From: an uncultured Pelagibacteraceae bacterium
Lineage (GTDB): Bacteria; Pseudomonadota; Alphaproteobacteria; Pelagibacterales; Pelagibacteraceae
Reading direction: 5' to 3'
Length of the DNA: 64,000 bases
Assembly (NCBI GenBank): GCA_902578935.1
Contig: CACHEU010000003.1
Location: 1 to 64,000 of the forward strand
Positions 59,771-64,000 of the stretch are shown here, one piece after another; positions within the stretch are counted from its first letter, which is position 1, and every line of letters begins with the position of its first letter. Under the pieces are notes generated by a model. That model made no database searches, was not told the origin of the DNA, and worked only from the letters and a program-made list of their open reading frames with translations. The position numbers and the translations under genes are program-made.

Positions 59771-60688
59771 TTAGACAGCCAGTTTAAATGCAAAGTCTTT
59801 ACCTAGACTTTGGGATAAGTGGACACAAAATCTAGCACCTTCAGCACCATCTATTACCCTGTGATCATAAGATAGGGATATTGGGAGCATTTTTCTTGTA
59901 ATGAATTGACCATTAATTTTTTTAATTTTTTCAAATGTTTTTCCAACCCCAAGTATAGCAACTTCAGGAGGGTTGATTATTGGTGTAAAAAAATTTCCAC
60001 CAATGCCTCCCAAGCTTGAAATTGTCATAGAACCACCAAAAAATTCTTTTTTATCTATCTTTAGTTCTTTACATGCCTTGCTTACTCTTTTTAATTCTTC
60101 AAAAATTTCTTTTAAACTCATCTGATCGACATTTCTTATCTTGGGTACCATTAGACCATGAGGTGTATCTACTGCAAAACCAATATGAAAATACTTTTTA
60201 AAAATTAATTTATTGTTTTGGGCATCAATAGATGAATTAAAATTCGGATATTTTTTAAGGGCATTTACAATCGCTCTAGTTATAAAGGCTAAAGGACTTA
60301 TTCTTATTCTTTCACCCGTATAATTATCAATCAAGGAAGTTCTAAATTGCTCCATCTCTGTGACATCAATTTCGTCATGTTGGGTAACATGAGGTATTTC
60401 AGTCCAAGACCTAACAAGCTGTGGTCCAGACAATTTTTTTACTCTTGGTAAATCTTTAACCTCCACTTTCCCAAACACTTCATGAGGATATTCATCTTTA
60501 TAAATTTTTTTCTCTATCTTTCCCTGATTAACCGAAACTTGAGATTTAACAAATTTTTTTACATCTTCTTCTGTTACTCTTCCTGCTCTTTGAGAACCAG
60601 GAATTTCAACTATATTAGCCCCGAGCTCTCTAGCAAACTTTCTAACCTTGGGACTAGCCGAACTTTTTTTTGTTATTTTTTTTGACAT
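59771..60688 (-). CDS. aceF: Pyruvate dehydrogenase E2, lacking a lipoyl domain
   Basis: 305 residues. The N-terminus goes straight to a peripheral-subunit-binding domain (SASPKVRKFARELGANIVEI, residues 10-47, with SQRAGRVTEEDVKKF), then a linker and the acetyltransferase domain (about 75-305) with HVTQHDEIDVTEME, GFAVDTPHGLMVPKIR, ISSLGGIGGNFFTPIINPPE and the active site SYDHRVIDGAEG (H276, D280). No lipoyl domain is present, and only six bases separate it from the E1 stop, so none has been cut off by a wrong start. The lipoyl domain is instead at the N-terminus of the E1 gene product just upstream. The symbol follows the role, not the domain layout. Confidence 0.9.
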   Translation of the reverse strand: MSKKITKKSSASPKVRKFARELGANIVEIPGSQRAGRVTEEDVKKFVKSQVSVNQGKIEKKIYKDEYPHEVFGKVEVKDLPRVKKLSGPQLVRSWTEIPHVTQHDEIDVTEMEQFRTSLIDNYTGERIRISPLAFITRAIVNALKKYPNFNSSIDAQNNKLIFKKYFHIGFAVDTPHGLMVPKIRNVDQMSLKEIFEELKRVSKACKELKIDKKEFFGGSMTISSLGGIGGNFFTPIINPPEVAILGVGKTFEKIKKINGQFITRKMLPISLSYDHRVIDGAEGARFCVHLSQSLGKDFAFKLAV

Positions 60689-60694
60689 CTTCTA

Positions 60695-63600
60695 TTACAG
60701 TTTTGTAGGAAAAATTTTCTTTTGATCAATATTGTATTTTTTAATTGCTTTTTCAGCTTGTTTTGATTCCAGTAATTGTTCATTTGCAAGAGCACTTAAG
60801 GTGTACACAACAATGTGTTTTTTATCAACTTCGAAAAATTTTCTTAACTTTTCTCTGGTATCACTTCTTCCAAACCCATCTGTGCCAAGAGAATAAAAAG
60901 GTTTTTTAACAAACGGCCTAATTTGGTCAGAGTAAGATCTTATATAGTCAGATGCGGCAATTACTGTGCCTTCTTGTCCGTGAAGACAAGTTTCGACGTA
61001 GCTTTTTTTTGGTTTTTCGGATGGGCTTAAAAGATTTTTTCTTTCTATTTCCATTCCATCTTTCTTTAATTCGTTAAAACTTGTAACGCTCCAAACCTTA
61101 CAGTCGATGCCATAATCTTTTGATAAAACTTCAGCAGCTTTAATAATTTCTCTCAATATAGTTCCTGATCCAAGCATTTGTACTTTTGCTTTCCCCTTTC
61201 CCTTGAACTCTTTGAACAAATACATTCCCTTAAGGATACCCTGATCTGATCCAGCAGGTTTTGCAGGATGAGAGTAATTTTCGTTCATTGCGGTAATGTA
61301 GTAGAAGACATTCTCCTTTTTTTCATGCATTCGTTTTAATCCATCTCTAAAAATTACTGCCATTTCGTATGCAAAAGTTGGATCGTAACTGACACAATTA
61401 GGTATCGCAGAAGCCAACAAATGACTGTGGCCATCTTGGTGTTGCAAGCCTTCTCCAGCAAGTGTTGTTTTTCCCGAGGTAGCACCAATTAAAAAACCTC
61501 TTGTCTGAGAGTCTGCAGCTGCCCAGGCCAAATCACCAATTCTTTGAAATCCAAACATTGAATAAAATAAATAAATTGGAATCATTTCTATATCGTGATT
61601 TGTGTAAGCTGTGCCTCCTGCTATCCAAGAAGACATTGCTCCAGCTTCAGTTATACCTTCTTGTAAAACTTGACCACTTTTGTCTTCCCTATAAGAACTT
61701 AATTGTTCAGAGTCCACAGGCTCATATTTTTGTCCTTCGTGAGCATAAATTCCTATTTTTTGAAAAAATCCTTCCATACCAAAGGTTCTCGCTTCATCCG
61801 GTATTATAGGGACTAATCTCGGCGCTACATTTTTATCTCTAAGCAGATTGGCCAACATTCTTACCAAAACCATAGTGGTTGACATTTCTTTGTTGTCAGT
61901 TGATTTCATAAAATTTTGAAAAATATCCAGAGAAGGTGTTTTGACTGGTTTTGCAAACGTTGTTCTTTCCGGAACATTTCCACCAAGTTTCATTCTACAA
62001 CTCTTAAGGTATTTAATTTCTTTGGAGCTATCTGGGGGCCTGTAATATTCTATATTTTTTACCTGTTTATCAGTTAAAGGAACGTTAAAACGATCTCTAT
62101 AATACAGCAAATCTTTTTCATCTAATTTTTTCTGCTGGTGAGTGGTATTTATACTTTCTCCCGATTCACCCATACCATATCCTTTAATTGTTTTAGCTAT
62201 TACTACTGTCGGTTTTCCTTTGTTTTTAATTGCAGCATGGTAAGCAGAATAAACTTTATGTGGATCGTGACCTCCACGATTTAATCTCCAGATATCGGCA
62301 TCGGTCATATTTGATACTAATTCTTTTAACTTTGGATATTTACCAAAAAAATTATCTCTTACATATTTTCCACCTTTGGCTTTAAAGGCTTGATATTCTC
62401 CGTCTACACACTCAGTCATTCTCTTAACTAGCAATCCAGTTTTATCTTTTGCTAATAATTGATCCCAATAAGAACCCCAAATAACTTTAATAACATTCCA
62501 GCCTGCGCCTCTAAATCTTCCTTCAAGTTCCTGAATTATTTTTCCATTACCTCTTACAGGACCATCAAGTCTTTGTAAGTTGCAATTTACTACGAAAATT
62601 AAATTATCTAATTTTTCTCTAGCAGCTAATCCTATAGCCCCTAAACTTTCAGGCTCATCCATTTCACCATCGCCTAAATGGCACCAAATTTTTCTACCTT
62701 CATCTTTTAAAAAACCTCTATTGATAAGATACTTTGTAAATCTAGCTTGATAGATTGCCATCATTGGCCCTAGACCCATAGAAACAGTTGGGAATTGCCA
62801 AAACTTCGGCATGAGCCAAGGATGAGGATATGATGAAAGACCCCCAGGCTCTACCTCTTGTCTAAATCTATCTAGCTGCTTCTCAGTAATTCTTCCTTCC
62901 AAAAAAGCTCTAGCATACATTCCGGGTGCACTGTGACCTTGAAAATAAATTAAATCTCCACCAAATTTATTCGTTTTTGCTCTCCAAAAATGATTCATCC
63001 CAACGTCATATAGTGTTGCCGCAGAAGCAAAAGTTCCAATGTGTCCACCTAGTTCAGGATTTTTTTTATTTGCCCTAACAACCATGGCTGCAGCATTCCA
63101 TCTGATATAAGCTCTTATCTTTCTTTCTATATTTTGATCTCCAGGAGACCTGACATCTGCTGATGCCGGAATAGTATTTATATATGGAGTTGTTCTTGTA
63201 TCTGGTAAAGTTAATCCCTCAGAATAGGCTTCATCTATTATTTTTTTGATAAGATAACCAGCTCTAGAAGGACCATCATTTTCTATAACTCCTTTTAAGG
63301 AATCAACCCATTCTTGAGTTTCTACTGGATCAATATCATCTTTTGAGATTGGTTGTGCATAGAGTTTCTCTCTTTTTACGATCTGACCATTTGACCTTTC
63401 TTCTTTTTGAATTTCTTGGGGTTCGATTTTTTTTTCTTTAATTGGCTTTTTTTCTTCCTTAACTTTGCTATCTTCTTCTTTAATTTCACTACCTTCTAAT
63501 GTAACTAAAACACTACCTTCAGAAACTCTATCTCCAATTTTTACTTTTAGTTCAGAAATTTTGCCCTCAAAGGGAGATGGTACTTCAACACTGGACTTAT

Positions 63601-63721
63601 CGCTTTCTAAGGTAACAATAGGGTCATTTTTTTTGATTTTGTCTCCAGGTTTAACAAGAACTTCAATTATTTCTACGTCTTTAAAATCACCAATATCTGG
63701 AACGGAAATACTCTTTGCCAT
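60695..63721 (-). CDS. aceE: Pyruvate dehydrogenase E1 (AceE type) with N-terminal lipoyl domain
   Basis: 1008 residues from ATG 63721 (MAKSISVPDIGDF); a Met nine codons upstream lies in the promoter and is rejected. Residues 1-77 are a lipoyl domain with the lipoyl-Lys in ESDKSSVEVPSP (K42). A Glu/Lys-rich linker (78-127) leads to a full homodimeric AceE-type E1: DPVETQEWVDSLKGVIENDG, HSAPGMYARAFLEGR, the ThDP site HLGDGEMDEPES with NCNLQRLDGPVRGNGKIIQE, KTIKGYGMGE, and EGLQHQDGHSHL. Conventional AceE proteins (about 887 residues) start at the DPVET region. With the lipoyl-less E2 next door this implies a complex whose swinging arm is carried by E1. Confidence 0.93.
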   Translation of the reverse strand: MAKSISVPDIGDFKDVEIIEVLVKPGDKIKKNDPIVTLESDKSSVEVPSPFEGKISELKVKIGDRVSEGSVLVTLEGSEIKEEDSKVKEEKKPIKEKKIEPQEIQKEERSNGQIVKREKLYAQPISKDDIDPVETQEWVDSLKGVIENDGPSRAGYLIKKIIDEAYSEGLTLPDTRTTPYINTIPASADVRSPGDQNIERKIRAYIRWNAAAMVVRANKKNPELGGHIGTFASAATLYDVGMNHFWRAKTNKFGGDLIYFQGHSAPGMYARAFLEGRITEKQLDRFRQEVEPGGLSSYPHPWLMPKFWQFPTVSMGLGPMMAIYQARFTKYLINRGFLKDEGRKIWCHLGDGEMDEPESLGAIGLAAREKLDNLIFVVNCNLQRLDGPVRGNGKIIQELEGRFRGAGWNVIKVIWGSYWDQLLAKDKTGLLVKRMTECVDGEYQAFKAKGGKYVRDNFFGKYPKLKELVSNMTDADIWRLNRGGHDPHKVYSAYHAAIKNKGKPTVVIAKTIKGYGMGESGESINTTHQQKKLDEKDLLYYRDRFNVPLTDKQVKNIEYYRPPDSSKEIKYLKSCRMKLGGNVPERTTFAKPVKTPSLDIFQNFMKSTDNKEMSTTMVLVRMLANLLRDKNVAPRLVPIIPDEARTFGMEGFFQKIGIYAHEGQKYEPVDSEQLSSYREDKSGQVLQEGITEAGAMSSWIAGGTAYTNHDIEMIPIYLFYSMFGFQRIGDLAWAAADSQTRGFLIGATSGKTTLAGEGLQHQDGHSHLLASAIPNCVSYDPTFAYEMAVIFRDGLKRMHEKKENVFYYITAMNENYSHPAKPAGSDQGILKGMYLFKEFKGKGKAKVQMLGSGTILREIIKAAEVLSKDYGIDCKVWSVTSFNELKKDGMEIERKNLLSPSEKPKKSYVETCLHGQEGTVIAASDYIRSYSDQIRPFVKKPFYSLGTDGFGRSDTREKLRKFFEVDKKHIVVYTLSALANEQLLESKQAEKAIKKYNIDQKKIFPTKL

Positions 63722-63727
63722 ATAAAC

Positions 63728-63770
63728 ATTATACACAATTTTTGACACATTTTATCCGCTTTTTTGACAC
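63728..63770 (-). promoter_or_regulatory. aceE promoter and direct-repeat operator candidate
   Basis: Consensus -10 TATAAT (63733-63728) with the aceE ATG seven bases on, so the transcript probably starts at the ATG (leaderless). No good -35 is seen. Instead GTGTCAAAAA occurs twice on the minus strand (GTGTCAA cores at 63770-63764 and 63748-63742), 22 bases apart, i.e. two helical turns, immediately upstream of the -10. This looks like a tandem site for an activator or repressor. Confidence 0.55.
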
Positions 63771-63863
63771 TTCAACCTTGCAATATATTCTATGCAACTT
63801 TTAAGACTTATTTTTAAGAAAAAGAGAGCAGATTTAGACTCTAAAGTATTAATACAAAAAATT

Positions 63864-64000
63864 TTACTTAGAAAATATTTGGCTAAAGCCAATTAAAAGA
63901 ACAATAGCAATTATTGTTATATAATAAATCTGATATCCTCTAACTGTAATTGGCAATTTCTTTTTTGATTTACTAGAGTCTCGTTTTATTTGTTTTGAAA
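63864..64000 (-). CDS. C-terminal end of an unidentified protein with a membrane helix (cut by window edge)
   Basis: An open minus-strand frame enters from the right edge and ends with TAA at 63864-63866; 45 codons are visible. It reads as a Lys/Ser-rich segment (SKSKKKLPITVRGYQ) followed by one hydrophobic segment (IYYITIIAIVLLIGFSQIF) and SK. A C-terminal membrane anchor is suggested. No family is recognised. About 140 bases separate its stop from the aceE ATG. Confidence 0.45.
   Translation of the reverse strand, partial: SKQIKRDSSKSKKKLPITVRGYQIYYITIIAIVLLIGFSQIFSK

Noticed and set aside
60689-60694. Idea that the PDH E2 is a broken gene that lost its lipoyl domain by a frameshift
   Set aside because: E1 ends six bases before the E2 start, leaving no room for a lost domain, and the lipoyl domain is found intact on E1.
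63722-63748. Longer aceE start at 63748 (MSKIVYNVY...)
   Set aside because: The added codons overlap the TATAAT box; the lipoyl domain starts naturally at MAKSISVP.
63792-63896. Plus-strand ORF of 34 codons (MQLLRLIFKKKR...), with TTGACA and TATTCT just upstream
   Set aside because: Its ATG overlaps the supposed -10, it has no SD, and its 3' end runs antisense into the better-looking minus-strand frame entering from the right edge. Kept only as a weak possibility.

Overview
The window is a gene-dense stretch of an AT-rich (roughly 30% GC by eye), streamlined alphaproteobacterial chromosome. Intergenic gaps are mostly under 60 bases, ATGA-type overlaps are common, and Shine-Dalgarno sequences are scarce. 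These traits, together with a SAM-II riboswitch, a TAXI-type TRAP transporter, F1-only atpHAGDC and homoserine acetyltransferase metX with metW, point to a marine SAR11-like lineage (Pelagibacterales, or a look-alike such as the HIMB59 group). The exact genus cannot be settled from sequence reading alone. I see no phage, IS element, CRISPR or rRNA. One tRNA gene, tRNA-Leu(CAA), is present.

Layout. 1-5641: end of an NTF2-like gene, trmD, rplS, leuCDB, asd. 5631-11378: sdhCDAB, mmsA, mdh. 11381-14698: three surface-glycan-type genes (methyltransferase, GT-C-like membrane protein, GT2 glycosyltransferase) that split mdh from 14752-22479, sucCDAB-lpd. 22503-29337: priA and the F1 ATP synthase genes. 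29327-35893 (minus): rppH, ctpA, rsfS, nadD, proA, proB, obgE, rpmA, rplU. 35960-38560 (minus): gloB, metW, metX behind a SAM-II riboswitch with its own terminator. 38629-40603: aminotransferase and prephenate dehydrogenase. 40604-44041 (minus): plsC, lysA, a tiny lipoprotein (lptM-like), argH. 44069-47481: TlpA-like thioredoxin, esterase, HNH nuclease, coq7, dsbB, YqaA/DedA-like protein. 47551-49325: tRNA-Leu running almost directly into an acyl-CoA synthetase. 49453-53649: a 22-residue polybasic peptide gene, then (minus) carD, fdxA, a TerB-like gene and an SUV3-like helicase. 53716-58504: an aminotransferase and a TAXI-TRAP transporter. 58501-63721 (minus): thioesterase, EamA permease and the pyruvate dehydrogenase E2 and E1 genes.

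Much of the window is central carbon and energy metabolism: pyruvate dehydrogenase, the lower TCA cycle, succinate dehydrogenase, malate dehydrogenase and ATP synthase, with Leu, Pro, Met, Lys, Arg and aromatic amino acid synthesis alongside. The most unusual points are: (1) a pyruvate dehydrogenase whose lipoyl domain sits on the N-terminus of E1 while E2 has none; (2) a complete SAM-II / antiterminator / terminator switch whose T-tract ends two bases before the metX ATG; (3) the 22-residue Lys/Arg peptide gene with its own SD and terminator; (4) two one-base frameshifts in poly-A/poly-T runs, in atpG and in the helicase, which may be assembly errors or slippage sites; and (5) a SdhD that lacks the usual heme-ligand His.
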